Below are positions 44,593 through 57,909 of a stretch of DNA of 64,000 nt, in pieces (position 1 is the stretch's first letter; each line of letters begins with the position of its first letter). The notes beneath the pieces were generated by a model. The model had not been told where the DNA came from and did not search any database. It saw only the letters and a list, made by a program, of their open reading frames with translations. Origin of the DNA: Hygrophila difformis (Eukaryota; Streptophyta; Magnoliopsida; Lamiales; Acanthaceae); contig JAOANR010000001.1 in the NCBI GenBank assembly GCA_030278955.1, positions 39,148,890 to 39,212,889 of the forward strand. Reading direction: 5' to 3'. Both the position numbers and the translations under genes were made by a program.

Positions 44593-45896
44593 TGTGACTT
44601 GACAAGTTTCGTCCACTGGAGCAGGTATATGTTCTTAGAGAGAAGAATGGAGGAGGAATGAATCCTAGTATGCCTTATTTCATTTTAAGCTCTAGTGTAG
44701 GCATCATATGAGGGATTTCTTCTTTTGTATGCAGGTTCGTACTAACTGCATAAGAATCTCTTGTAAATGATGTAATTTATCGCTTTCCATGAATGGAACT
44801 CAAGCTTTGAGATCCGCAAACAATTTTTATTTATTTCCTTTAAGAAGATGTCTGACAGTCCGAGATGAATAAGTGACTGTCAGGCCAAATATATGCTGTT
44901 GACATACTCCGTATGTCAGCAGTGCCTCTTTACTGCTTTAAATTAAATAACCAGCAAAAATGTGCATAAACCTGCTCTAAATTCACATGTTGAATTTAGG
45001 CTTGTGATTAAATTTTCAATCTTTTAAAATCGGGATAATATAATTGAGAACATGCATGACATGAATTCCTAAGGTTTTGAGCTATAAAAATTTAATGATG
45101 CGATCAGCTTATTGGGAAATAAATCTGCATGTTGAAAATTTTGATTGAATAAATTGTTAGAATTAAGCTTTGATTAAATTTCAGAATGTTGTATGACATG
45201 AATCAATCCAACCTATGAGGTTTGAGCCATGAGTCACTTTTACTCATTTAATTTCTTTGGTGTATGAATCAATCTGATTAAAGGAAACTAGAACTTGCAA
45301 TTGGGACCGATTCAAGACCATGCCATACTCCCGAAATCGAGCATATGATCGAGGCACTTAGAAAACCAAAATTTTGGCCTTCTTTTGAAATCCAAATCCA
45401 AAAATATTTTTTCCCCTTAGGATTAACCACTTTGAGCCTTTAAGCCTAATTTTTCTTTGAAGCCATCTATATTTTTCTTAGCCTACAAAAAGACCAAAAT
45501 GTTCAAACCCAAGTGTGCAACGATAAATTTCATCATGGCATTAAATTTGTGATCATCAAAAATGTATTAGTCGGTAATGCTATAAGCCGATTCAAAAAAA
45601 AAAAAAAAGAAAATTGTTGTTGAATTCAATTCAACACAAATAAATTGCAAATGACAAAGCAAATTAGACTTAGTCTAATGTCGTGAATAGTAAAGAAAAG
45701 CAAAAGAGAAAGAAAGAAGAAAAATAGTGATGATCATAAATTTTAAATAAAAATATGCCTTGTTATGATAGAATAAATTCTTGCCACTTCTAAGCCTAAT
45801 AATTCCCTTCCATACCTAATGTTACAATCGAATGCCCTGCTATAACCTTGAATAAGACCTCATGATCTCGATTTGAAGAAATGAGCCGGTGGCGAG
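44593..45896 (+). other. Noncoding 3' region of the plus-strand Athila element
   Basis: No gene is seen. From about 44850 it matches the reverse complement of 51780-50780 in the minus-strand element closely: the CTGTCAGGCC block, AACATGCATGACATGAATT, a poly-A run at 45593-45608, and the final GAGCCGGTGGCGAG where the second element inserted. It continues at 63217. Confidence 0.8.
45892..45896. repeat. Target-site duplication of minus-strand Athila element, left copy
   Basis: GCGAG before TGAAACTTTT, repeated at 63212-63216 after ATTATCA. Confidence 0.93.
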
Positions 45897-48800
45897 TGAA
45901 ACTTTTGACAAATTTCGTTAACACGAGTATTTTTCAATAAAATAAATCAGGTATGAATTTATTAAATGACGGAGTTATGATTTATGGAATGGGTTTAGGG
46001 ATATATTAAGAGTATCACTCTTTATTACTCAGGTGGGGTGCTTTAATTTCAAATGGCGCTGCAGTCCTCTCATGTCATGAAACTTTTGACAAGTCTCATG
46101 GTACAACCGGGATAGATTGACCTTCAGCCTGTCACACTGAGGGTCCCCGGCATATGTGCCATGATACTTCTCATGATTTCATGTCATGAGATTACCTACC
46201 ATGAAACTTTCGGCAGATTCCCACTACATGAGTATTTTCTGAAAAATCACATTTTTTATTTGCTCGTGTTAAGAAACTGTGCCCCCGAAAGCGCACGGTG
46301 TCAAAAATTGCAGTATTTATAGTAAGTACCGGATCGTTCACTGGAGGATGTGCGATGGAAGCAGGGCCCACGTCATTTACTAAGATTTTCCACTCGGTTA
46401 CTCGATTCGAGTTTGTGTTTGAATTACCAACTACTTGACATAATTTAAACTAAGCTATGAAAGCAATCAAAATAAAGCAGATAAAATTATTCTAGAAAGC
46501 GAATTAAATTTAGTCTAAGAAAGCAATAAAATTATTCTAAGAAAGCGGTTAAAATTATCCTAAGAAAGCAGATTTAAAATATGACAGAAGGGACAGGAAG
46601 AAAAGAATAAAGATTGGACAAGATTCAGATGAAACACAATTAAACTTCCATTTTGTTACACAGATCTTAGCTTGGGATAATCCATTCAGTTAGCTAACTC
46701 TCATGCTCTCTATACCATGTTCCCTTTAACAGACAGGTACTTACAGTAAGAGTTTACATGCTCTTAAGACAGCAAAATCTAAGATACCACAGACTCACAA
46801 CTGCCCTCACACGGCCGTGTGGAGGCATGTTATTCATCTGTGGTGGACAAGCAACACCTGACAAATCATTTATTGAAGTGGCAAGTACCGCTATCATTCC
46901 CCCATGTCACACCCGAAGATTCTAATCAAGCCCTGAACTATCCCTTAACTATCAGTCCTAGTAGCAGTTACACAACTCTCAATACAACCGAGTGACCTCT
47001 AACGAAAGCATTTAAAAGAAAGCGGTAAAGAAAGCATTTAAAATCCTATCACTCGGAGGTTTTTGAAAGTCTGACCCTCGTAGTAAAAGAAAGCCCCCAG
47101 TCAGAATGACTGGGTGTGGATCAAGAATTCCCTATTCTCGGTGAACCGCTCGCAGTGTTCACTTCCCGTTGGGTGGTTATGAGATACAAACTAATAAAAC
47201 GAACTAATAAATTAGTTCGTTCCGGATGCACTCACTCAGGACTCAAAAATAGGCTTTGGCAGAAGAAGATAGCAGTTGAAAGAATACTCAACCCTTCCTT
47301 AGAAAATAACCAAGGCCCGAATGTTGTTCCTCTAGTATTATCTGTCACACCTTATCGGAATCCAAGTGGAATCTGACCCAGTGTAATATTTAATACAAGA
47401 TTTCCAACAAACAGCAATTTTGGAAAATAATAAATCTGAAAATCATTCCCTATCAGGTACTAGACTCTCAATTAAAACACAGATCCTTTCAGTCTAGGTG
47501 AGACCTAATCGCTGACTCTGCTTCTAATTTCCCAAAATCAACCCCCAGTCGGATATGAATTAGTCATAACTGTCAAATTTATCCCTTACTCAGATCCGGA
47601 TTTTATAAAGGAATTTTTGTTGGAAATTTACTGCGAGACATCTGATTAAAATCAAGACTTCTATGTCCAAGGGAAGGATCCCAAAATAATATTGACCACA
47701 ATATCTACATAATAATATCATGCATAAATTTTTAGAGAAGTGTAAAATTAAATAACCCAAAATATAAGGTGGGTTTAGACAGAAGTTGGAACACAAAGAT
47801 GAAATGGCCGGAGGTGAGAAGAATTTTGGCTAAAGAGAATGCCAGAAATAACTGGGGTGATCTGGACTGCAAACATCTGCTATCCAGTTCCCAATTATCC
47901 CAGATGGAAAGATTTTAGACAGCAGAATAATCTTAAATGACAGTGGTCGCTATCATTCAGACCCTTACTGTCCGTGAATCAGAGAAAAACCTACATGTTC
48001 TTTCACTGTCTTAATTACTAGACAACAATGACCTATGTCGTCTAATGTTGGCACAGTTTGAGATTCGGGTTTGAAATTAAGATAAAGAAAATAAAACTGT
48101 ATCCGGATAGGAGTCAGCGGAGCAGCTATTATAATCCCGGATGGACGAACCGCCAAGGCTTCCACCAACCACTATCCGGACCATGCAAAATAACAACTAG
48201 TAATTAATATACAGATCACGAGCTAGTTATCCGTGTGGGAATACCCGCCAACATTAATCTGATATATTCCTTATTAGCTGTTTCACACATCACGGAAAAG
48301 ACAAAATAAAATAAATAAAAGAAAAATATTTTGGGTCATCTTGCATGAGAGACATTGGTTTCTCATGCAAGGATGTGGAAATGATTTCATATTCACTCTT
48401 CATGTCTAAATAATCGCTCATTCCATAATTAATTAATTACAGTCCTGATTATATACTTAGATCATTAGAGTTTAATCATTTGTAGAAGAATCTTTTAATG
48501 GGAAATTGAACAAAGTTCTTTATATCAAATTGATCGTGGGTTGAGATCATTGGATCTCAACCTCAAAATATTAATATAAAGGTTCAATTAATTAATGAAG
48601 TGAGATGAAGAATGAAAACTTGGCAAAAAGGTGCCACCTTGTCGCGATGCAGAGTTTGTGTCGCGGAGCGTGGCTCCGCGACAAAGGTTTCGCGACAAAG
48701 GGGTGGGAAATAAGAGGAATGGAATTTTGAAAACTTAGGGTTTGCTTTGTCGCTAAGTGAAAATCTTGTCGCGGAACGTGGTTCCGCGACAAGGAGGTAT

Positions 48801-50348
48801 AGCGACAAATAGGGTTGAAAATTGGACAGGGTATAATTCTTGTCGCGGAACAAGAGGTTTTGGCGCGGAACGTGGTTCCGCGACAAGGTAACTCCGCGAC
48901 AAAGCCCTTCCAGAATAAAATCACAAGTATTTGGGTCCTTGGTCGCTAATCAAGATTTTGTCGCAGAACGTGGTTCCGCGCCAAGGGGTGTTTCGCGACC
49001 AAGGGTTTTAAAATAATGGTCAACAAATGTTCTTTGGCACCTTTGTCGCCAAAGCACCATTTTGTCGCGGAACGTGGTTCCGCGACAAGAGTTGTTCCGC
49101 GACAAAAGTGTGTCCAGTACACATGTCAGAAAAGTAAAGTGGAACAGTGGCATGCATTATGTGTGATCTCACCCATTTCAGATTCAAAAGCTAAACTAAG
49201 CTCAAAATAACAAAACAGAATTTGAATCTAGCTAGAACATGCTTGAACATAAAAGAAACAAAACAAACTTTAAACTTAAAAAAAAACCTAATCTGAGCTT
49301 GATCACCCATAAGCATGCAACATTATCCCAAGAAAAAGTCACCAAGCAGTGACATTAAAATGCAAAACGAGGGTCAAATGACCCAAGGAAAACGAAAACA
49401 GTAAGATCCATGGGGTGTGAGACCCACTTCATGATTTCGGGACACAAATGGAGAATGTTTTCCCATATTATTAAACGGTGTTGTTCATACCCATGGTTTG
49501 GGTACCACAAACCCTTAAACAAAAGTTTAGAACAAGAAACAAGGTGTAAAACTGGCTATCTAACCCAAGTGCAGTAAACTACTTCTAACTAGTGCATAAA
49601 TTAAATAATACAAAAAAAATCTAACTAAACTACCCTAAACTAAACTAACTACTGAACTTCCCACTTGTCTTCAAGAGTGAGTATTTTTCTCTAAAATTCT
49701 TCCAACTTGTAGCTCAAAGGAAACACCTCATATTTATAGAGGGGAAACCCTAAGCTCATGGGCCTTGATTTGAGCCCATTGTGTCTCAAGACATCACACA
49801 CATCACAGCTTTGTCTCGGAGCACCAAGTTTGGTCGCGGAACACACTGCATGTGGCAAAGCTTCTCGACTGGGTCTTGTGTCTCTAAAAATGTATCTTTG
49901 TCGCGGAATGGACCTTTGTCGCGGAACAGGGCATCGCGACAAAGGTATCGCGACAGATGACTCTGGCTGGTCTCCTCTTCATCTGGGCCACTTGGTCGCG
50001 GAACCCCTCCTTTGTCGCGGAATACTGCATCGTGCCAAGGGGCTTCCGCGACAAAGGTCTTCCTGGGCCAGATGGGCCGAAAATATTCTTTTTGTGGGCT
50101 TTTCTCTCTTTTTCCCATCTTTTTGTTTCCTTTTTCTTTTTTCTCATGTTTTTGGATTTTTCTAACATAAATATGTAGTAAAATTACATATTTATGCCTT
50201 TTTCACACCAGCTTATTATTTTTACAATTATGCATAAATTAGTCCAATTCGACTGCTTTCTTACTTAATGTAAGACCGGAATGCGATCAAATGCCCGTTT
50301 AAGACACGGAAATGGATTGAAAATAATGGTCATTTCTGGCCATTATCA
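45897..50348 (-). repeat. 3' LTR of minus-strand Athila element
   Basis: On the minus strand it starts TGATAATGGCCAG (50348) and ends AAAAGTTTCA (45897). A TATA box is at 49738-49731, telo-box and site II motifs lie beside it, and palindrome clusters are at 49800-50060 and 48637-49110. A 21-bp stretch near 48582 is absent from the other LTR. Confidence 0.94.
48637..49110 (-). repeat. Palindrome cluster in the 3' LTR
   Basis: Perfect arms: TGTCGCGGAGC / GCTCCGCGACA around GTG at 48659-48683; CTTGTCGCGGAAC / GTTCCGCGACAAG around GTG at 48765-48793; TTGTCGCGGAAC / GTTCCGCGACAA at 49062-49088. Imperfect copies are near 48860 and 48960. Short minus-strand frames here (for example 48584-48924) are translations of the repeats, not genes. 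Confidence 0.88.
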
Positions 50349-51959
50349 ACATCCTCACATTTAATACTGATCGTCCCCGAGCAGTCAGAGTCAATGTTCC
50401 TAAGAACACGGACTCTACATATTCAATTCATTTTCGTGGCTTCATAAATCACATCCTTTTTGGATTGGGATAAGATAATCAAAAATTACAAGCATTGAAT
50501 TCCCTTGATTGCAGTGTTTAATGAAATGATACTTGCTCACTACATCGGGTCTACAAATCAAACATTATTATTAACCCTTCATGAATATCATGTTTGAAGG
50601 ATGCAAAGATTAAAAATTAGAATTAAGGCATGACATGAACATTCTTAATGAAACAGAGCCTCACTTATAAGAGAATCGGAAAGATCACTCACTCTCAATT
50701 GGGGTTCAGTCAGTGAACGCTCATAATCAATTTTAATTAAATTGTCCCATATGCTTGCAATCAGACCAACTCGCCACCGGCTCATTTCTTCAAATTGAGA
50801 TCACGAGGTCTTATTTAAGGGTTATAACGGGGCGTACGGTTGTAACATTGGGTAGGAAAGGGGAATAATTGGGCTAAGAAGTGGCAGGAATTAATCTATC
50901 ATGACTTGGCATTTTTATTAAAATTTATGATCATCATTGTTTCTTTCTTTCTTTTGCTTTTCTCTTGCATGACATTAGACTATTGTCCAATTGCTTGTCA
51001 TTTGCAATTTATTGTTGTTGAACGACATTCAACTTTTTTTTTTTTTTGAATCGGTTTATAGAATACCGATTAATCATTTTTGATGATCATAAATTTAATG
51101 CCTTTGATAGAATTCATCCTTGCACACTTGGGTTTGAATTTCTTGGTCTTTTTAGAAGGCTAGGAATAATATAGAGGGCTTCAGAGAAAAATTAGGCTTA
51201 AGGCTCAAAGTGGTTAATCCTAAGGGGAAAATATTTTTGGGTTTGGATTTCAAACGAATGCCAAAAATTTGGGTTTTTCTAAGTGCCTCGATCATATGCT
51301 CGATTTCGGGAATATGGCATGGTCTTGAATCGGTCCCAATTGCAAGTTCTAGTTTCCTTTAATCAAAATGATTCACACATCAAAGAAAATGAATGAGTAA
51401 AAATGACTCATGGCTCAAATCTCACAAGGTTGGGTTGATTCATGTCATACAATGTTCTCAAATTTAATTAAAGTTTAATTCTAACAATTTATTCAATCAA
51501 AATCTCTAACATGCAGATTTATTACCCAATAAGCTGATCGCATCATTAAATTTTTATAACTCAAAACTTTAGGAATTCATGTCATGCATGTTCTCAATTA
51601 TATTATCCCAATTTAAAAGTTTGAAAATTTAATCACAAGCCTAAATTCAACATGTGAATTTAGAGCAATTTTATGCATATTTTTGCTGGTCATTTAATTT
51701 AAAGCAGTAAAGAGGCACTGCTGACATACTGAGTATGTCCACAGCATATTTTTGGCCTGACAGTCACTTATTCATCTTGGACTGTGCAGACATCTTTTCA
51801 AGAATAAAATTGTTTGGACTGCAAAATTCCAAAATTAAAACAGTGAATGATATCAATTACAAGAGATTCCATTGCAATCAGAACGATTTTGCACAAGGGA
51901 AGTGAAATTCTCTTATATGATATTTACAATTATGCTCGATTGAAATGACAATTACATAA
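50349..51959 (-). other. Noncoding 3' region and polypurine tract of minus-strand element
   Basis: On the minus strand this follows the ORF stop and ends AAATGTGAGGATGT directly before the 3' LTR, serving as polypurine tract (50362-50349). It matches 44850-45896 plus 63217-63636 of the plus-strand element. It has a T run (plus strand, 51030-51044) and no gene. Confidence 0.8.
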
Positions 51960-54900
51960 TCAATCTGTTTTCTCTCCTGGCTGATTCGACGGCTCTGCTA
52001 CATCTGATGGAGGTGGGGGTGGCTTGGGGAGTTGACTGATGAGTGCTTGCATCAGTGTTTCCATCATCTTGCGCTGCTTTTCTTCACTCTCCACTCTTTC
52101 TCTATGCATGCGCTCTTCCCTTTCCATCATCATTTGCCTGAATTCCGCCTCTTTCCTTTCCTTCTCCTGCTTCTCCTTCCGTTTCTCTTCCTTTTCTCTC
52201 CTACGCTCTTCGCATTCTTCTTCTCTCTCCCTCCTTCGCTCTTCACGCTCCTCTTCTGCCCTTTTCTGCTGTTCCTCTTGGCTTGCCACAATTACATCAG
52301 TCATGGACTTCATTCCCTCGAGCATAGATTGACTCATTCTGCTCACTATCTCAATCGTTTGGGAATCAGCAGGGAACTGAGATACGTTCTGGCTTTGAGG
52401 AGGCATCTGAGGTTGAGGTTGAGTCGGAGGTGGAATTGGAATCTCTGTCCGTTCTTGGTCCGCAGGAGGCTCCTCTTGAACATTCGAAGGTCCTGCATCA
52501 GCACAGGTTTTCTGTGTTCCCTTCTTTGTCTTGGGCTGCCTCTTTCGTTTTCTTGATGTCTGCCCACCCGATACGAAAGAGGATTGAGCGTCTGAATTTC
52601 CTCTGACGAACAGTTGGGGAAGGGAATATTTGATACTCTCACACAGGGGAAGTCTCGGCACACTGATAGGTGGGTTTACTTTCACCACTGTGTCACCTGT
52701 CTATCCTTTATCCGGGTTATCATCACCTCGAATACATGCCTCCCTATATTTAGTTTTGCTCCGCTCCACATTCTTGCAAATCCCATTAGCACATTTCCAG
52801 ATGTGGTGTGCGGATGCGAGTTGGGCCGGATCTTGGACATGTAGAACTCATAAGTTGGCATGAACTGTATCCGCAGCCATTTTGCATTGAATGTGTGTCC
52901 AGGGGCGGTCACGCTTGTCATGCTGTTAGCCAAGGTTGCATACTTTGCATATTCACTCATTTTGGCTCTCTTTGTCATGATCTCATCAGGGGGAAATTCA
53001 CTTTGGATATCTGGAGTCCCGAAGAACTGATTCAGCCAGTCAGGTGCAATGTTAATCACTTGTCCACGAATCCATGTTGTTCTGGCATCTTTATCAATGT
53101 TGCAGAAGAATTCCTTTGTTAGTTCCACGAAGCCATCTTCGTCGTGATGCAGCATGAAGTTACCCCACTCTTGATTTCTGTAGAAAGTCTCAACAGTGGG
53201 GTGCGACAACGCATCGGGTCTGAATCCTTTATCTGGCACTATCATCTTCTGCAACTTCTTATACTTTTCTGCATTCTCTTTGTTGCCATTGAACTTGATC
53301 TGAACCTGTTCTTCACTTAACTTTTTCTTCCCATATTCCTTTGAAACGCCCATTCTTTGCCTTACAGTATTCTCAGACCAAAACTCGACTGGTCGAATGG
53401 ATCCGACAGATTCGTCGTCGCTCGTGTGCCAGTCTGTTTGATCGTCTCTCTCCTGTGGCTGGTCATCCCTTGGTTCAGCCTCATCTCCCCTCTGACTTGG
53501 CTCTCCTTCTCCACGAGCTGTTTCATTTCCGAATTCCTCCTCAACCTGTTTAATTACATGTTTCATCGTATTGAGTTCACAATTTACAGGCAAAGAAGAT
53601 GTAGTTACATGAAAATTACGGTCATCAACATCAGTTGATACCTCCTCCTCCTCCCTAATTCTTGCAGCTTGTCCAACTGGACGTTGCAAAATAGGCGCCA
53701 TCTAGTTCATGAATTCTTGCTCCTCCTGCCGAGCTTCCTCGCGTTCAGTGGCATCCTCTTCCTCTCTAGCCTTTCGCTTTTTCTCAGCTTCTTGCAGTTC
53801 AACAACTCTCTCTTTTACCAAATCAGAAAGCGAAATGGGATCTGCTCCCTCCTCAGGTTCAACATTCTCCCCACCTGCAGCTTCGTTCACAATTCCTTGA
53901 ACCTTTTCCTTAAGCGCAGAGGCCATGAGATGGTCGTCTGGCTGTTCTTCCAATGTTTTTGCCAATGCTGCTGGATCAATGGACTCGTGCGAGCCTTGGG
54001 GTTGTTCAGCTTGATGCGATGATCCTTCTTTAGTGATGACTGCCTCAATTCTGGCCGAGCCAACAAGAGGATCAATGATTCGTGATGCTTCTGTGTGATG
54101 ACGGATTTGTTCAGGCCCTTCTCCTCTATCAATCCTTGCTTCGATCTGTTCGTTAAGCCTTTTCCTAATATCTCCCCGGATAGTCTCAGCATCATGTGCA
54201 GTGGGGCCAGTCCATGCAGGAGGTTGTTCTTCTTTAATTTTCAATCCATGCCACTGCACTTCTCCAGTGATCTTCAGCTCGAAGTCTTCCTCATCACCCT
54301 GTTCAGCCTCTCCAGATTTCCTGCTTTCCAGCTCAGCCTGCATCTTTCTGGCAGTTTCTTCATCCTTTGTCTGCTGGATATTCTTTCTGATCTGCTCTTC
54401 CTCTGCAGCTTTCTTTTCCATTGCCACGCGTTCTTCCTCAGTCACCTTCTCTACTCCCGAACCACCTGTTACTTGATCCAGCAAACCAGCTAATGCAAGT
54501 TAATCATTGTGCATTTTTCTGGCTAGCTCAGCATCGAATGCCACTTGATGCTTCTTTTTCGGGGGTGGTGGCGGCATCGGCTTTTTACCCTTGTCCTTAG
54601 GATCCGTGGGCTCTGCCACTTTCCTAACAGTTGGTTCGGGTTCCTTGATCTCCACTTTCTTTTCCGGAGCTCTTGCTGGTTTATCCTTGTCAGCGGACTT
54701 TATCAACCTTCTCCTCGTTCCCGGTTGAGGTGCTGGCTGATGACCTTCAGATGTAACAACAGTAGTGGAGGTTTTCTCGGGCTGTATGGGTGCCTTAGTG
54801 GTGGCAGGTGCTGGTACTTCAGATTGAGCTGGCTGCGTTGGAGTCCGGGTTGCTTCTTGTTGCACCACTGGCTCGGACGTAGCAACTTCTTGCACGTCAG

Positions 54901-56351
54901 TCTGCCCTCTAGGCGGCAAAGCCGAAGCTTGTGCTGCTGGCTGGGTAGGCTGTGGGTTGGCCTCAGGAGGGGTGGAAAAATAAGCATCAATCTCAGCATC
55001 TGGGTCCTCTGGTTCTTCCTGGGCTTCTTGAGTTCCAAACAGTTTGTGTGCGAATCTCAGATAATCATGCACGAATGTCTGACTTGTTACCCGAACCAGT
55101 TTAAGTTCCCAAGCCTCCTTAATCCGTGTGCAAAACAGGCGCCTGACTTTGTGGTCATAGTGCATGACCTTTGTCTTGTTTCCTTCCTTCCCATACCTCA
55201 AGGCTTCTCTATCCATTTCCATGAGGAGTTCAAGATATGAGGTCCTATATTGCTCCATCATGGTGTTGATCATGTCTCTTTCTAGCTCTTCTGTCACATA
55301 GGTCATCATCTGTGCTTTGTCAAACGTCAGATATTCCTTTGCTTCAGCCTCGGTCATTAATCTGAGCTGCACCTTCTTTTTGGTCAGTACTGACCAATTG
55401 TGGTGCTGCACCTCATAAAGGGCTTTTTCCCTTAGTTCTCTGATGTGCTCGGGAAATCCAGGGTCCACTTGAGTTCCCTTTTCCGCTGGTCTTGTCTGGC
55501 CAAACCGCTTGTTTATGAAAATTGTCTCAAAATTATCCTCATCTGGCAAGGTCAATCCTTCATCCAATCTTTCTTGTGTTATGAAACCCTTGCCCTGCCC
55601 CCACAGAAGTGCCATTTCGTGCCATTCTTTTCGAGCTGCATTGATTGCTTCTCTAAACTTGTTTATCATGGTGGAGTTCCTTTCTGTGTTGAACTCCTCA
55701 ATTCTCCTCAGTTTGTGGCGCAGGTTGTAACTCATCTCCCGATGCCTTAGCTTAGCCTGCCTGGCCACCCATCTCTGCTCTTCTCTTCCCATGTTATCTA
55801 ATAACCTCGGGTTCCAATTGCAAGGGAAAGCTTCATGCATTGAAATGGCTCCCTTTGACAGTATCAGGCTTACCGGTAAAGGTCTTTCCACGAACTGCAA
55901 TCGCACTTGTGGGTCTATGGGCTGGTCGGGAATGAGTATATCATAGTTTGAGATATCGATTCCCACTGTTCCATCTTCTAGATGACGTTGCCAGACAGCT
56001 GTATGTATTTGGAACTTCAGCGTGATTCTTTCCAAATGCACTTCGGGTGTCATTATGGAATCATGTGGAGCATGGTCTGTCATTAGTTCCCAAAACTTCA
56101 GCATGTGATGGGAGAAATCCCTTTCTATGTTTTTCAGAGCGGTTGATCTATCTTCAGGGGGGATTTTTACGTCCCATCCGGGCCTCAATGACAGCTCAGC
56201 TTCAGTACCCTGGTCCAGTGGAACACTGTACACGCTTATCAAAGCTTCCCTGAGCTTCTTAATCTGAGTCCTGTTTGCAGATGCTTCTACTGCTGCCTGA
56301 TGCAGAGTGCAATCGGGCAATCCAATAGCTGACTTAATCACTAATTCATTC
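51960..56351 (-). pseudogene. Env-position gene of Athila-family element, exon 2
   Basis: The acceptor ATTTTTCAG ends at 56352. From 56351 one frame runs down to about 52690, with in-frame stops TAA (54502-54500) and TAG (53704-53702) and then a frameshift near 52690 to the frame ending at 51960. Unbroken length would be about 1460 residues. In order: a helical region rich in Arg, Glu and Gln (56351-55050); a Pro/Ala/Lys-rich stretch (to 54560); an acidic coiled-coil region (54480-53710); a domain with WGNFMLHHDEDGFVELTKEF, WIRGQVINIAPDWLNQFFG and FMPTYEFYMSKIRPNSHPHT that resembles the plant transposon protein domain of Sirevirus ORF3; and a tail of Glu/Arg-rich coiled coil ending Pro-rich. 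No signal peptide or membrane span is seen. Confidence 0.75.
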
Positions 56352-57697
56352 CTGAAAAATATAGAGAGTATTAATTCCAATCAAGTTTTTATGTATTTTT
56401 TTGAGTTTCGAGCCAAAAATCAACATCCTCACATTTTGAGCTTTGCTCGAAATGTGATTTATTTGATTATTACTCAAAACATTATTATAAGGCGGATGCC
56501 ACTAATTAATTTAAAAAGGTCTAAGTCATTGGACTTAGAGAATTTTTTAGTAGGCTATTGGGCCCAAAAAGGTTGCTTTTCCAATTTTATTAAACAAGCT
56601 CGAGGCACTTGTTGAAAATGGAATGAAATGATGGTGGTGAAATGGATGGCTCGAAAATGGAATGTGCAATGGAGGCATGGCGGGATGGATTCGCTATTTC
56701 CGGATTGTTTGGACTGTCGTTGGACAGTTAAAACGTTCAAGAAAATGCAAACACTATTTTTAATTTTTGAAAAGGTTGACTTTATTTTATTTAATGAAAA
56801 GTGGGATGTGTGTGGTCCCATTTTTGGATTTTTGTAAAAAGGTAGCAGTTGAGGTGCCAAAATACTGCTACTTAACTCACACTCTTTAGTTCCATAGGGA
56901 ACAAAAACACATTTGTCAACCCAAAATTCCTAGTACTATTTTTGTCTTTTAGTGGAAAAGTGAACTGCTGAAAGGGGATTGGTGCTCGGTCATGCCAAAA
57001 TAATACAAACACTCATTTTTTTTCAATTCTGCAGCACACATACACGGACATACCAAAACAGGAAAAGACATTAAATGATCATCTTGGCATGCAATACTCA
57101 TGGACATAGCAAGCTGAAACACAAGATCATACCTCTACTTATCAAAAACAGAAGATCAAACAGTTTAGCATGCTCAACTGCTCTAAATCATGGAATGAAA
57201 TGAACCCAACATGCTTTTTAACTCACAAACTGTTGAGGCCACCCAATGAATTCAAGCTATTCCAAAACAACCAAATGCTCATCAGCTTTCAAATTTCAGG
57301 CTTCCGGATTCATATGTGTCCAAAATACAAGGGTTCACAAGATGGGCAAAGGTAAAACAGGATTTAACAAAAGGACACCTAAGAACCCTACTAACTCAAA
57401 ACCCATCAATGGTGAAATTTACCACTACCAAACCGGATTCCCATATGCATCCAAAACACAAAACAACACTCCCCCTTCCTCTAAATCATGCTCGGTCATT
57501 ACAGTAATAAACAGGGAATCAAAATCCAACACGCCCAAACCACATAATCCTAAAATCGAACTCGGGTAAGCACAAAAGTCCAGAACAACATATACTCATA
57601 CACTTTTCAAGTTCCAGAACATAAAAATCCTCGAAACCGCCAAGATGCGAAAACAGGGGCAATGGGTGCAAGAGAAACAGTCAAGAAAAACACTTAC
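56352..57697 (-). other. Intron of the env-position gene
   Basis: The donor is GTAAGTG (57697-57691) and the acceptor TTTTTCAG (ends 56352), 1346 nt. Near its 3' end lies the hairpin and GAGGATGTTG module (56455-56421). Nothing else recognisable is in it. It is homologous to 42835-43975 of the plus-strand element. Confidence 0.65.
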
Positions 57698-57741
57698 CAA
57701 GGCTCGGCTTTCTTAGGGGACGACGAAGACGAGGGTTCCAT
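57698..57741 (-). CDS. Env-position gene, exon 1
   Basis: An ATG at 57741-57739 in ACCAATGG context gives a 44-nt exon with residues MEPSSSSSPKKAEP and two bases left over, ending at the GTAAGTG donor. Joined to the first base of exon 2 the split codon is Trp, and the exon 2 frame stays open. This explains why the exon 2 frame has no ATG of its own near its start. Inferred from splice consensus, not from transcripts. Confidence 0.62.
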
Positions 57742-57900
57742 TGGTTTTGCGAAATTCGGACAGAGTTTCCCCCGAGTTTGGTGGTGTGAGTGTGCGAAGA
57801 ACACGGTGGTGTGCTTCGGGAGAGGCGGTTTCGCGCACGAGAGATTTTCCGAAAATTTCTAAGTGTGGGAGCGTGTGGAAGAAGAGGGAGGTGGAGAGGT

Positions 57901-57908
57901 TTAAATAC
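57901..57908 (-). promoter_or_regulatory. Internal TATA-like box
   Basis: TATTTAAA on the minus strand, directly after the palindrome cluster 57910-58240 and a GGCCCA motif, 160 nt before the exon 1 ATG. Confidence 0.45.
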
Positions 57909-57909
57909 T

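Noticed and set aside
47116..47376. 86-codon frame repeated at 59985-60245
   Set aside because: Copy of the same LTR segment; the matching place in the plus-strand LTR is broken, so no coding conservation.
48584..48924. Overlapping minus-strand frames over the palindrome cluster (also 61394-61770, 62536-62982)
   Set aside because: They are translations of GTCGCG repeats in two phases, show the same words again and again, and lie inside LTRs.
48637..49110. CRISPR-like array from repeated palindromes
   Set aside because: Units are irregularly spaced, vary in sequence and lie in a plant retrotransposon LTR. There are no uniform spacers or Cas genes.
52032..52556. Plus-strand frame of 174 codons with Phe/Leu-rich product
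   Set aside because: Shadow of the Glu/Arg-rich minus-strand coding region.
51960..57741. Viral envelope glycoprotein
   Set aside because: No signal peptide, transmembrane helix or cysteine pattern of an envelope protein; composition is coiled-coil and Pro-rich.
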